Assembly: GCA_030039655.1 (NCBI GenBank)
Contig: JASHVC010000264.1
Coordinates: forward strand, 1-15,052
DNA length: 15,052 nucleotides
From: Xanthobacteraceae bacterium
GTDB taxonomy: Bacteria > Pseudomonadota > Alphaproteobacteria > Rhizobiales > Xanthobacteraceae
Reading direction: 5' to 3'
Part shown: one piece after another, positions 6,981 to 14,159 of the stretch
Position numbering within the stretch: position 1 is the first letter of the stretch
How the letters are laid out: each line of letters begins with the position of its first letter
Translations under genes and position numbers: made by a program
The notes under the pieces: model-generated
The model's database searches: none
Seen by the model: the letters and a program-made list of their open reading frames with translations, nothing else
What the model was told of the DNA's origin: nothing

Positions 6981-8705
6981 TCACTGGGTCGTCTGCGAGC
7001 GATTGGGCTTGTGGCGGCCAGTGGCTGGCGTCGCTGCGGCTTGTGCCGGCGCCGCCGTTTCCGGTTCGGGAGCCGCCTGATTCTGTCCGGCCTGCAACTG
7101 CCGCAGCCGCAAAACGTTCTTCTGGTGCTGCTCGTAGCTTTCCGCAAAAGCGTGGCCGCCGGTGCCGTCGGCCACGAAGTAGAGCTCGCGTGTGCGTGCG
7201 GGATTGGCCGCGGCTTCGAGCGCGGCGCGGCCCGGATTGGCGATCGGGCCGGGAGGCAATCCATCTATCTGATAGGTATTGTACGGCGTCGGTTGATCGA
7301 TCTCGCTCTTCAAGATCGGCCGCCCGAGCGTGCCCTTGCCGCCGACCAATCCATATATAATTGTCGGATCTGACTGCAGCCGCATTCTCTGTTTGAGGCG
7401 GTTCACGAACACCGCGCCGATGCGCGTGCGCTCGTCCGGCTTGCCGGTTTCCTTCTCGATCAGCGAAGCAAGGATCACCATCTGCTCGGGCGTCTTGAGC
7501 GGAAGATCGGGAGAGCGGCGCTCCCAGATTTCCGCCACCAATCGCTGCTGCGCATGCTGCATGTGCTGGATCAACTGCGAACGCGACATTCCACGTGTGA
7601 AATTATAGGTGTCCGGCAGCATCGATCCTTCCGCAGGAATCTCATTGATATTCCCTGACAACACGTCATCGTCCATCAATCGCTGAACAATCTGCTCCGA
7701 GGTCAGGCCTTCGGGGATGCTGATCTGGTGCATCACCACCTTGCCTTCGCTCATGGTGGCGACCACATCGCTCAGGCTGGCATGGGCCTTGAATTCGTAT
7801 TCGCCGGCCTTGAGCCCCTCACGCGATTTCAGCAGAAGCGCACCGATGGCAAAAATCCGAGGCTGGTCGATGACGCCTTCGCGCGCCAGCACTTCGCTGA
7901 TGTCGCGGATGCCGGCGCCGCGTGGGATGTTGACGACGCGGTCTTCCTGCAATGGCCCGGGCGCCGCGAAACGCTGCTTGCCAACGTAACCCACGTAGCC
8001 GGCGGCGACCGCGACGATAAGAAAAATGCTGATGACCGCATTGCCGACGATCACCAGCGGATGACGCGCGCGCGTAGAGCGCCGGGTCGGCACCTCGACC
8101 CTGTCGGGCTCCAGCACCTCGCGGGGGCTACGCGGCGGAATGCGCTTAACCTCGGGAGCGTCTAGCGTCATCGACGCCCGCCCCGATAGCTGCGGATAAG
8201 GATCGCCGGCACCGTGTACCGCTCTTGGACCCGATCTCGCGTCCGGCAGCGGGGCACGAGCGGGCGAAAGCGGATGGGGATCGTCAACGTCGCGCGCTGA
8301 TCTTGGACCTCGTCTCCCATCCGGCAGCGGTGCGCGGGCGGCCAGAGGCGGATGCGGCTCGTGAACACCCTGAGGGGATCTTTGATCTCTTCTCGCGTCC
8401 GGGAGCGGAGCACGTGCGGGCCGAGATGATGCGGCCGGCGGTGACAGAGCTGGTGGCGGCCGGACGGGTCGTAGCGGAGGCGCCGGGCGCGGAGCGGGGT
8501 TAGATGTCGGCGCCCGTTGGCGCGCCGTTGAAGGAGAAAAAGAGCTGCTGCCCGTTCCATTGGTCAGCCGCTCAGGCCCGCCGGTGCGCGGCGAGGGCGC
8601 GTTGCGCCACCTCGGCTCTGCCTGGGGGGCAGCACGCGGCCGCGGCGCACGTGGGCGCGGGGCGCCACGCTCGCCGTCGTCGGGCGGTACGCCGAAGTCC
8701 GTCAC
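6981..8705 (-). CDS. mltG: Endolytic transglycosylase MltG with long repeat-bearing N-terminal extension
   Basis: Inner-membrane lytic transglycosylase that cuts nascent glycan strands and sets their length. Residues 179-574 are the normal protein: basic linker, one membrane helix (about 216-240), a LysM-like stretch, then the YceG domain. The catalytic glutamate lies in ILASLIEKETG (E417), followed by GAVFVNRLKQRMRLQSDPTIIYG and the conserved PYNTYQIDGLPPGPIANPG. Residues 1-178 are an extra Pro/Arg/Ala-rich, probably disordered cytoplasmic region containing three 26-residue repeats. The GTG start at 8705 has AGGA 9 bases upstream. An in-frame ATG at 8171 (M179) would give a 396-residue protein of normal size but has no clear ribosome site. 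I favour the long form because the repeats vary mostly at synonymous sites. The C-terminus ends in an Ala/Pro-rich tail. Confidence 0.93.
   Translation of the reverse strand: MTDFGVPPDDGERGAPRPRAPRPRAAPQAEPRWRNAPSPRTGGPERLTNGTGSSSFSPSTARQRAPTSNPAPRPAPPLRPVRPPPALSPPAASSRPARAPLPDARRDQRSPQGVHEPHPPLAARAPLPDGRRGPRSARDVDDPHPLSPARAPLPDARSGPRAVHGAGDPYPQLSGRASMTLDAPEVKRIPPRSPREVLEPDRVEVPTRRSTRARHPLVIVGNAVISIFLIVAVAAGYVGYVGKQRFAAPGPLQEDRVVNIPRGAGIRDISEVLAREGVIDQPRIFAIGALLLKSREGLKAGEYEFKAHASLSDVVATMSEGKVVMHQISIPEGLTSEQIVQRLMDDDVLSGNINEIPAEGSMLPDTYNFTRGMSRSQLIQHMQHAQQRLVAEIWERRSPDLPLKTPEQMVILASLIEKETGKPDERTRIGAVFVNRLKQRMRLQSDPTIIYGLVGGKGTLGRPILKSEIDQPTPYNTYQIDGLPPGPIANPGRAALEAAANPARTRELYFVADGTGGHAFAESYEQHQKNVLRLRQLQAGQNQAAPEPETAAPAQAAATPATGRHKPNRSQTTQ
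8184..8417 (-). repeat. Three tandem 78-bp repeats inside mltG
   Basis: Three consecutive 78-bp units (8340-8417, 8262-8339, 8184-8261 read on the minus strand) encode 26-residue units that start at residues 97, 123 and 149 of MltG. Each begins ARAPLPD(A/G)R and includes R-G/D-x-R, then ends in D/E-P-H/Y-P and a short linker. On the plus strand the shared anchor CTTGGAC (CTTTGAT in the third copy) recurs at 8224, 8302 and 8380, exactly 78 bases apart. In the ARAPLPD heptad, five of seven codons differ between copies, always at the third base and always synonymously. Confidence 0.9.
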
Positions 8706-8875
8706 CGCCGAATATCCTGGTTTGTGAGGTAGATGGCCGACAACGCTGAGCCCCGTCTCGCGTCAACGAATGCTCGCACATTCTACCGCGTCTGCCCAGC
8801 GAAACGACCATGGATACTCACACTTGTGGATTGTTGCCGAGTACCGAGCAAATATGGCGCAAGGGTGATTGGACC
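8706..8875. other. fabF-mltG intergenic region
   Basis: These 170 bases lie between the fabF stop and the mltG GTG start. The minus strand carries a TTGACG hexamer (8766-8761), but no good -10 box stands 16-18 bases on, so a promoter is only possible. I see no terminator hairpin with a T-run and no credible small gene. Confidence 0.4.
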
Positions 8876-10141
8876 CTACGCGTCCATGCGGCGGAGGACC
8901 AGGCTGGCATTAGTGCCGCCGAAGCCGAAGGAATTCGACAAGGCGATGTTTACCGGACGTTCGCGCGCCTGGTGCGGCACGAGATCGATGGCAGTGGCGA
9001 CCGAAGGATTGTCGAGATTGATCGTCGGCGGCACAACCTGATCGCGAATTGCGAGCAAACAGAATATCGCTTCAACCGTGCCTGCCGCACCGAGCGAGTG
9101 GCCGATCGATGATTTGGTCGAAGACATGGAAATATGCCCCGCGGCGTTGCCGACGAGCCGCTCAACGGCCTTCAACTCGATTTCATCACCGAGCGGCGTC
9201 GAAGTGCCATGGGCATTTATGTAGTCGATCTGCTCGGGTGAAATGCCGGCTCGGCGCATCGCCGCCTGCATGCACCGATAGGCACCGTCACCATCCTCGG
9301 CCGGCGCGGTGATGTGATAGGCATCGCCGGACAGGCCGTAGCCGATGAGTTCGCCGTACATACGGGCGCCGCGCCGCTTCGCGTGCTCGTACTCTTCGAG
9401 CACGACGGCGCCGGCGCCCTCGGCCAGCACGAAGCCGTCACGGTCGCGGTCATAAGGCCGCGAAGCGCGTTCGGGCGCGTCGTTGAAACCGGTCGACAAG
9501 GCGCGGCACGCGGCAAAGCCGGCGACCGAGATGCGGTTGATCGGCGATTCCGTTCCGCCGGCCACCATGACGTCGGCATCACCAAGCGCAACGAGTCTGC
9601 CGGCGTCGCCGATGGCGTGCGCACCAGTTGAACAGGCCGTGACCACCGCATGGTTAGGACCTTTCAACGAGTGCGCGATCGAGACGTAGCCGGAGGCGAG
9701 ATTGATGATCCGACCCGGGATGAAGAATGGTGACACCCGCCGAGGGCCTCGGTCGCGTAGCAGGATTGCCGTTTCAGCGATACCTTCGACGCCGCCAATC
9801 CCCGCACCGATGAGCACTCCGCTCGTTATCTGCTCCTCGTACTGCCGCGGGTGCCAGCCGGCGTCGTCGAGAGCCTGGGTCGCCGCGCACATGGCGTAGA
9901 CGATGAAATCGTCAACCTTGCGCTGCTCCTTCGGCTCCATCCACTGATCGGGATTGAACGTTCCGTTGGAGCCGTCACCGAGCGGAATCTGGCCGGCGAT
10001 CTGACTCGATATATCAGAGACCTCAAACTTCTCGATGCGCTTGATGCCACTCTCGGCGGCGAGAAGGCGCCGCCAAGTCGGTTCAACACCGCAGCCAAGC
10101 GGCGTCACCATGCCAAGTCCCGTGACGACGACGCGTCTCAT
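8876..10141 (-). CDS. fabF: Beta-ketoacyl-ACP synthase II (FabF)
   Basis: Condensing enzyme that extends acyl-ACP by two carbons from malonyl-ACP. The 421 residues match rhizobial FabF. The Cys-His-His catalytic set is complete: C170 (VVTACSTGAHAIG), H311 (NAHGTSTPLGD) and H348 (SIGHSLGAAGTVEAIF). The C-terminal SNSFGFGGTNAS is also conserved. An in-frame GTG at 10150 would add MPI, but MRRVVVTGLGMVTPLG is the standard N-terminus, so the ATG at 10141 is taken. Neither start has a strong Shine-Dalgarno. The Cys-His-His set makes it a KAS II rather than a KAS III. It lies 171 bases downstream of acpP and upstream of mltG, the same order as in many alphaproteobacteria. Confidence 0.97.
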   Translation of the reverse strand: MRRVVVTGLGMVTPLGCGVEPTWRRLLAAESGIKRIEKFEVSDISSQIAGQIPLGDGSNGTFNPDQWMEPKEQRKVDDFIVYAMCAATQALDDAGWHPRQYEEQITSGVLIGAGIGGVEGIAETAILLRDRGPRRVSPFFIPGRIINLASGYVSIAHSLKGPNHAVVTACSTGAHAIGDAGRLVALGDADVMVAGGTESPINRISVAGFAACRALSTGFNDAPERASRPYDRDRDGFVLAEGAGAVVLEEYEHAKRRGARMYGELIGYGLSGDAYHITAPAEDGDGAYRCMQAAMRRAGISPEQIDYINAHGTSTPLGDEIELKAVERLVGNAAGHISMSSTKSSIGHSLGAAGTVEAIFCLLAIRDQVVPPTINLDNPSVATAIDLVPHQARERPVNIALSNSFGFGGTNASLVLRRMDA

Positions 10142-10312
10142 GATCGGCACCGGGCTGCGCTACACAGATTGGACGCGATGCTACCGTGGCGCAATCCGCG
10201 CGCCCAGCATCGGAGCGCAACACGGCTCTCCGCACATCGGACTGTGCGGACGTCACACGCGCGCGCGTGGTTGATGCAATTCAAGGCTGGAGGAGGACGA
10301 TCAACTTTCGGT
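10142..10312. other. acpP-fabF intergenic region
   Basis: A 171-base gap, long for genes of one pathway. It holds a perfect 8-bp-stem hairpin (10229-10250) and a 14-bp alternating purine-pyrimidine palindrome (10256-10269). No T-run follows the hairpin on the minus strand, so it is not a classical terminator. Nothing here looks like a gene. Confidence 0.6.
10229..10250 (-). promoter_or_regulatory. Hairpin between acpP and fabF (possible processing, attenuation or stabiliser element)
   Basis: TCCGCACA at 10229-10236 pairs perfectly with TGTGCGGA at 10243-10250 around a 6-base loop, giving an 8-bp GC-rich stem. Read on the minus strand it starts about 63 bases after the acpP stop. Acyl carrier protein is needed in far larger amounts than FabF, so a 3' stabilising stem or partial terminator would make sense. 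The absence of a U-tract argues against complete termination. Its function is inferred only. Confidence 0.45.
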
Positions 10313-10552
10313 TTAACTCTTGGCGTTCTTTTCCAGAAACTTTACGGCGTCGCCGACGGTCAAAATCGTCTCCGCCGTGTCGTCAGGAATTTCACAATTG
10401 AATTCCTCTTCGAACGCCATAACGAGCTCGACGGTATCAAGACTGTCTGCACCGAGATCTTCGATAAAGCTGGCGTTTTCCGTTACCTTGTCGGGGTCGA
10501 CGCCCAGATTGTCCACGACGATCTTCTTCACCCGCTCGCCAATATCACTCAT
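10313..10552 (-). CDS. acpP: Acyl carrier protein
   Basis: Small acidic carrier of 79 residues that shuttles growing acyl chains through type II fatty-acid synthesis on a phosphopantetheine arm. S37 in the motif [18 protein letters not shown] is the attachment site. The N-terminus [18 protein letters not shown] and the helix III region [20 protein letters not shown] are standard. A Shine-Dalgarno-like GAGG lies about 7 bases before the ATG. It sits between fabG and fabF with unusually long gaps on both sides (209 and 171 bases), which suggests independent expression control. Confidence 0.98.
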   Translation of the reverse strand: MSDIGERVKKIVVDNLGVDPDKVTENASFIEDLGADSLDTVELVMAFEEEFNCEIPDDTAETILTVGDAVKFLEKNAKS

Positions 10553-10761
10553 CTTCCAACCTCATCTTTCAACGCGACCCAATTGAATGAGTCTGGACTC
10601 GTCGTCGGCGACGGCCGCAGGTCGACACCGATCAGAGGCGGATATTTGTTGCCCCGCTCTCCGGCTCCCCTGATTCCCCCAGCCTGATCGAGGTTCGGTT
10701 ACCACACTTCCCCCACGTTGACCAGCATAGCGGCGAGCCGCTTTCGCTTACCCTATCGCCT
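10553..10761. other. fabG-acpP intergenic region
   Basis: This 209-base gap probably holds a promoter for acpP on the minus strand, but no -35/-10 pair is convincing. A small stem AGCGG/CCGCT with loop CGAG lies at 10729-10742, about 20 bases after the fabG stop, without a T-run on the minus strand. No gene is seen. Confidence 0.45.
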
Positions 10762-11499
10762 TCAAATCATAGCCATTCCGCCGTTTACATGAAGCGTCTG
10801 ACCAGTCACATAGGCGGCCTCGTTGGAGGCCAGGAACGCGACTCCGGCAGCGACCTCTTCGGGTGTTCCGGCGCGGCTCGCCGGAATTTTTGACAGGATG
10901 ATTTCGCGTTGCTTGTCATTGAGCTTGTCGGTCATCGGTGTCACGATGAATCCTGGCGCGACGCAATTGGCGGTGACGCCGCGCTTGGCATATTCCAACG
11001 CGATCGCTTTGATCATGCCGGCGATGCCAGCTTTCGCCGCCACATAGTTCGCCTGCCCCGGGTTTCCGGTCGTACCGACCACCGAGGTGATGGCGATGAT
11101 GCGTCCGAAGCGCCGGCGCATCATGCCGCGCACCGCGGCGCGGGAGAGCCGGAACGTGGCGCCAAGATTGATCGCGATCACCTGATCCCAATCCTCATCG
11201 CGCAACTGTACAAGGAGATTGTCGCGCGCCACGCCCGCATTGGCGACAAGGATGTCGAGTTGCCCCATCGCTTCCTCGGCCCGCGGCACCAATGCTTCCG
11301 TCTCCGCCGCATCAGCGAGATTGCCAGGCAGCACGTGAACGCGTCCGCCAAGGTCGGAGGCGAGCCGATCGAGTACTTCGCGCCTGGTGCCGGAAATGCC
11401 GACGGTCGCGCCCTGAGCGTGAAGCGTGCGCGCGATGCTGCCGCCAATGGGGCCAGTTGCCCCGGTGATCAGCGCCGTCTTTCCGGTGAGATCAAACAT
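10762..11499 (-). CDS. fabG: 3-oxoacyl-ACP reductase FabG
   Basis: Short-chain dehydrogenase that reduces 3-ketoacyl-ACP to 3-hydroxyacyl-ACP with NADPH, the first reduction of each elongation cycle. At 245 residues it has the usual length. The cofactor motif TGATGPIG is at 12-19, NAG at 87-89, and the catalytic tetrad is N111, S139, Y152 and K156 (in NYVAAKAG). The C-terminus YVTGQTLHVNGGMAMI is characteristic of true FabG rather than a generic SDR. The start has GAGGA about 5 bases upstream and lies 37 bases after fabD. Confidence 0.97.
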   Translation of the reverse strand: MFDLTGKTALITGATGPIGGSIARTLHAQGATVGISGTRREVLDRLASDLGGRVHVLPGNLADAAETEALVPRAEEAMGQLDILVANAGVARDNLLVQLRDEDWDQVIAINLGATFRLSRAAVRGMMRRRFGRIIAITSVVGTTGNPGQANYVAAKAGIAGMIKAIALEYAKRGVTANCVAPGFIVTPMTDKLNDKQREIILSKIPASRAGTPEEVAAGVAFLASNEAAYVTGQTLHVNGGMAMI

Positions 11500-11536
11500 G
11501 GTCTTTCCTCAACAGTGCTCGCGCGCGAAAGTCGGA

Positions 11537-12481
11537 TCAGGCGCGCGCGGCCTTGAACCGAGCAATATCATCCGGCGTTCCGATTGCTGACGCCTCAGCT
11601 CCCTCGGCGATGCGTTTGATCAATCCCGTGAGCACACGGCCGGCCCCGATCTCGTAAAATGTCGTCACGCCAGCTTGCGCCATATAGAGGACCGACTCGC
11701 GCCAGCGAACCATACCGGTCACCTGCTCGATAAGACTTGAGACGATCTCGGCAGGCTCTGTGACGGGGCGCGCCAAGACGTTGGCGACCAAAGGCACGCG
11801 AGGCGGTTTGACGGTGACCTTCGCCAATGCCTCGGCCATGGCATGCGCGGCCGGGCTCATGAGGGAACAATGGAAGGGAGCGGATACGGGCAACATCATC
11901 GCTCGTTTCACGCCGCGATCTTTGGCGATTTCAACCGCTCGCTCGACTGCTTGCTTCGCGCCCGACAGAACTACCTGGCCGCCGCCATTATCATTTGCGG
12001 CGGCACAGATACCGACAGTTGCGGCCTCGGCCGCAATGGATTTCACATCGGCGAAGTCGACGCCGACCAGCGCCGCCATGGCGCCGGCGCCTACCGGCAC
12101 GGCCTTCTGCATGGCGCGCCCGCGCACGCGCAGCAGCCGTGCCGCATCGGCAATTGAAAGGGACCCAGCCGCCGCGAGCGCCGAGTATTCGCCGAGCGAG
12201 TGGCCGGCGACAAAGGCCGCATCGCGAGCGAGATCGACACCGGCTTCGCCTTCGAGCACGCGCATCACCGCAAGCGACACCGCCATCAGCGCCGGCTGGG
12301 CATTCTCGGTGAGGACCAGGGTTTCGGCGGGGCCATTCCAGATTGTGTCGCTGAGACGCTCGCCCAGCGCCGCATCGACCTCTTCAAACACCTGCTGTGC
12401 GGGCACGAAGGTTTCGGCCAAAGCCTTGCCCATGCCGACCGACTGACTTCCCTGACCGGGAAAGACGAACGCAACCGTCAT
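11537..12481 (-). CDS. fabD: Malonyl-CoA:ACP transacylase FabD
   Basis: Transfers malonyl from CoA to ACP, supplying the extender unit for FabF. The 314 residues starting [18 protein letters not shown] are normal. The active site is visible: GQGSQ (9-13), nucleophile S95 in [10 protein letters not shown]120, and H204 in SAPFHCSLM. The same frame stays open upstream to 12763, but that would add 94 residues unlike any FabD and would run over the divergent promoter, so the ATG at 12481 is taken. It is the first gene of the minus-strand fatty-acid cluster and diverges from rpsF across 280 bases. Confidence 0.97.
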   Translation of the reverse strand: MTVAFVFPGQGSQSVGMGKALAETFVPAQQVFEEVDAALGERLSDTIWNGPAETLVLTENAQPALMAVSLAVMRVLEGEAGVDLARDAAFVAGHSLGEYSALAAAGSLSIADAARLLRVRGRAMQKAVPVGAGAMAALVGVDFADVKSIAAEAATVGICAAANDNGGGQVVLSGAKQAVERAVEIAKDRGVKRAMMLPVSAPFHCSLMSPAAHAMAEALAKVTVKPPRVPLVANVLARPVTEPAEIVSSLIEQVTGMVRWRESVLYMAQAGVTTFYEIGAGRVLTGLIKRIAEGAEASAIGTPDDIARFKAARA

Positions 12482-12761
12482 TGACCCACGCCCCGTGAGA
12501 GGCGCGAAAGATACCGCGATCTCGACCCTGTCAAGGTCGCCAAGGCTGTCCAGCTTGCGTTTCGCCGCGGTCCGCGTATATGTCCGCTTTCCGCTCGTCC
12601 CCGGCCGGGGGCTGAACGGACGGCCGCGTGAAAATACGAGCGCGGTAGGACCCTCGGGTCCGGCGTCCGGTGTTCCCGCCTTCAGAGCATTCGAGCCTTT
12701 CCCGAAGGGTTCGAGGGGCTTAGCGCCAGCGGCGAGCATGGCAACTGAGGAAAGGGCATTC
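12482..12761. promoter_or_regulatory. Divergent control region between fabD and rpsF
   Basis: These 280 bases separate two divergent operons, so promoters in both directions are expected. Two stems appear on the rpsF side: GGACC/GGTCC with loop CTCG (12648-12661), and a CCCGAA...TTCG-A-GGG structure around 12703-12719. Both lie in what would be the rpsF leader and could serve autoregulation. Both strands happen to be free of stop codons in the frames of fabD and rpsF, a by-product of high GC. Confidence 0.6.
12555..12582 (+). promoter_or_regulatory. Candidate rpsF promoter (-35 TTGCGT, -10 TATATG)
   Basis: TTGCGT at 12555-12560 and TATATG at 12577-12582 are separated by 16 bases. They are the best sigma-70-like pair in the divergent region and would give a leader of roughly 170 bases before rpsF. 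The match to consensus is partial, so this is only a candidate. Confidence 0.3.
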
Positions 12762-13262
12762 ATGCCTCTCTACGAGCACGTCTACCTTGCGCGCCAGGAC
12801 GCCAGCACGCAGCAGGTGGAGGAATTGACCACGCAATTGAAGGGCGTCGTCGAGGGCCTCGGCGGAACCGTCGCCAAGACGGAATATTGGGGCGTGAAGT
12901 CCCTGTCGTATCGCCTACGCAAGAACCGCAAGGCCCACTTCACCCTGATGAACATCGATGCGCCGCCGCCGGCGATCAATGAGATTGAGCGGCTGGAGCG
13001 GCTCAACGAAGAGGTTTTGCGCTACTTGACCATACGGGTCGAGGAGCATGAGGCGGGTCCATCCGCCATGATGCGCCGGGCAGAGCGCGATCGCGACCGT
13101 GAGGAGCGCCGCGGCGACCGATTTGATCGCGGAGACCGGTTTGACCGCGGCGATCGTGGAGATCGTGATCGCGGTGACCGCGGCGATCGCCCGCCACGCG
13201 ATCGCGAGCGGCGCCCGCGAGACGAATCTTCTGACGAAGCCGATACGGGGACGGAGGAATAG
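12762..13262 (+). CDS. rpsF: 30S ribosomal protein S6 with Asp/Arg-rich C-terminal tail
   Basis: S6 binds S18 and the central domain of 16S rRNA on the platform of the small subunit. Residues 1-95 are the S6 fold ([34 protein letters not shown]). Residues 104-166 are a charged tail made of repeated [10 protein letters not shown] units ending in an acidic stretch. Tails of this type occur in many alphaproteobacteria, so the 166-residue length is not alarming. AGGAAAGGG lies 6-14 bases before the ATG and fixes the start. The gene is followed by rpsR after 2 bases. Confidence 0.97.
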   Translation: MPLYEHVYLARQDASTQQVEELTTQLKGVVEGLGGTVAKTEYWGVKSLSYRLRKNRKAHFTLMNIDAPPPAINEIERLERLNEEVLRYLTIRVEEHEAGPSAMMRRAERDRDREERRGDRFDRGDRFDRGDRGDRDRGDRGDRPPRDRERRPRDESSDEADTGTEE

Positions 13263-13264
13263 TC

Positions 13265-13516
13265 ATGGCAATGTCCCCCCAAGGCGCTGGCGGACGCCGA
13301 CCATTCTTCCGCCGCCGCAAAAGCTGCCCGTTCTCGAGCCCGAACTCACCGAAGATCGACTACAAGGACGTGAAGCTGTTGCAGCGGTTTGTCTCGGAGC
13401 GTGGGAAAATCGTGCCGAGCCGCATCACCGCGGTATCAGCCAAGAAGCAACGCGAGCTCGCCCAGGCCATCAAGCGTGCGCGTTTCCTTGGGCTGTTGCC
13501 CTATGTGATCCGCTGA
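13265..13516 (+). CDS. rpsR: 30S ribosomal protein S18
   Basis: Partner of S6 on the 30S platform. The 83 residues are near the standard length, with conserved [66 protein letters not shown] spread over residues 11-82. GGAGG within the end of rpsF gives a strong ribosome site 8 bases before the ATG, which implies coupling with S6, its binding partner. rplI follows after only 19 bases. Confidence 0.98.
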   Translation: MAMSPQGAGGRRPFFRRRKSCPFSSPNSPKIDYKDVKLLQRFVSERGKIVPSRITAVSAKKQRELAQAIKRARFLGLLPYVIR

Positions 13517-13535
13517 TCCGCGAAGGAGAAGCAGA

Positions 13536-14159
13536 ATGGAAGTAATCCTGCTCGAACGCGTTGCCCGACTGGGCCAGATGGGCGACGTGGTGCGCGTCAA
13601 GGATGGCTTTGCTCGCAACTTCCTCTTGCCGCGCGGCAAAGCTTTGCGCGCCACGGAGGAAAACCGCACGCGCTTTGAGACCATGAAGAGCGAACTGCAG
13701 GCCCGCTCGCAAGCGCTCAAAGGCGAAGCGGCGGGCGTTGCCGATAAAATCAACGGCAAGAGCTTCACGGTGTTGCGTCAAGCTTCCGAAGCTGGCCAAC
13801 TCTTCGGCTCTGTGTCACCGCGCGATTTGGTGCGTCTCATCACCGAGGCTGGCTACAGCCTCAACCGCAACCAGATCACGCTCAATACGCCGATTAAGAC
13901 GATCGGCCGGCACACGGTTCCGCTATCGCTGCATCCTGAGATCGAGACCTCGATCACGGTTGTGGTCGCCCGCAACAACGATGAGGCGGAGCGCATCAAG
14001 CGCGGCGAGGATATAACGCAGTTGCGCGAGGAACCAAGCGAAGCAGAGGCTGCCGCGCTTGAGGCAGAAAAGTTCTTCGAACCTGAGGCCGCCGAGTCCC
14101 GGCGCGCGCGCGCCGGCGAAGAGGCGCCAGAAACTGCTCCAGCGACCGAGACGAACTAA
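13536..14159 (+). CDS. rplI: 50S ribosomal protein L9 with acidic C-terminal extension
   Basis: L9 binds 23S rRNA near the base of the L1 stalk and affects frame maintenance. The N-terminal domain (1-46, [36 protein letters not shown]), long connecting helix and C-terminal domain (about 65-147, [20 protein letters not shown]) are all present. Residues 148-207 are an acidic Glu/Ala-rich extension. AAGGAG lies about 9 bases before the ATG. Its stop TAA (14157-14159) overlaps the stop of the converging downstream gene. Alphaproteobacteria often carry a DUF2232 membrane protein before rplI and dnaB after it; neither is here. Confidence 0.97.
   Translation: MEVILLERVARLGQMGDVVRVKDGFARNFLLPRGKALRATEENRTRFETMKSELQARSQALKGEAAGVADKINGKSFTVLRQASEAGQLFGSVSPRDLVRLITEAGYSLNRNQITLNTPIKTIGRHTVPLSLHPEIETSITVVVARNNDEAERIKRGEDITQLREEPSEAEAAALEAEKFFEPEAAESRRARAGEEAPETAPATETN
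14099..14116. repeat. 18-bp perfect palindrome with alternating GC core, end of rplI
   Basis: CCGGCGCGCGCGCGCCGG is its own reverse complement and has a 12-base alternating GC core. It lies within codons for SRRARAG near the C-terminus of L9. It could form a hairpin in the rplI mRNA or left-handed DNA, but no T-run follows and GC-rich coding alone may explain it. Confidence 0.5.

Noticed and set aside
8184..8417. The 78-bp repeats as a CRISPR array or mobile-element repeat.
   Set aside because: The units are directly adjacent without spacers, lie in frame within a coding region and are diverged mainly at silent sites.
8225..8749. Two plus-strand frames (92 and 81 codons) opposite the mltG extension.
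   Set aside because: The silent third-base variation between repeat copies fits the minus frame. The plus frames look like random basic composition.
10142..10150. GTG at 10150 as the fabF start.
   Set aside because: It would add only MPI before the standard MRRVVVTG N-terminus and has no ribosome site.
9851..10687. A 278-codon plus-strand frame running antisense to the start of fabF, the gap and acpP.
   Set aside because: It is antisense to two certain genes, has no recognisable domain and reads like a GC-driven shadow frame.
12482..12761. Both the fabD frame (minus) and the rpsF frame (plus) stay open across the whole divergent gap, suggesting long N-terminal extensions.
   Set aside because: FabD and S6 have clear standard starts at 12481 and 12762, rpsF with a strong ribosome site. 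The extensions resemble nothing, and GC-rich sequence has few stops.
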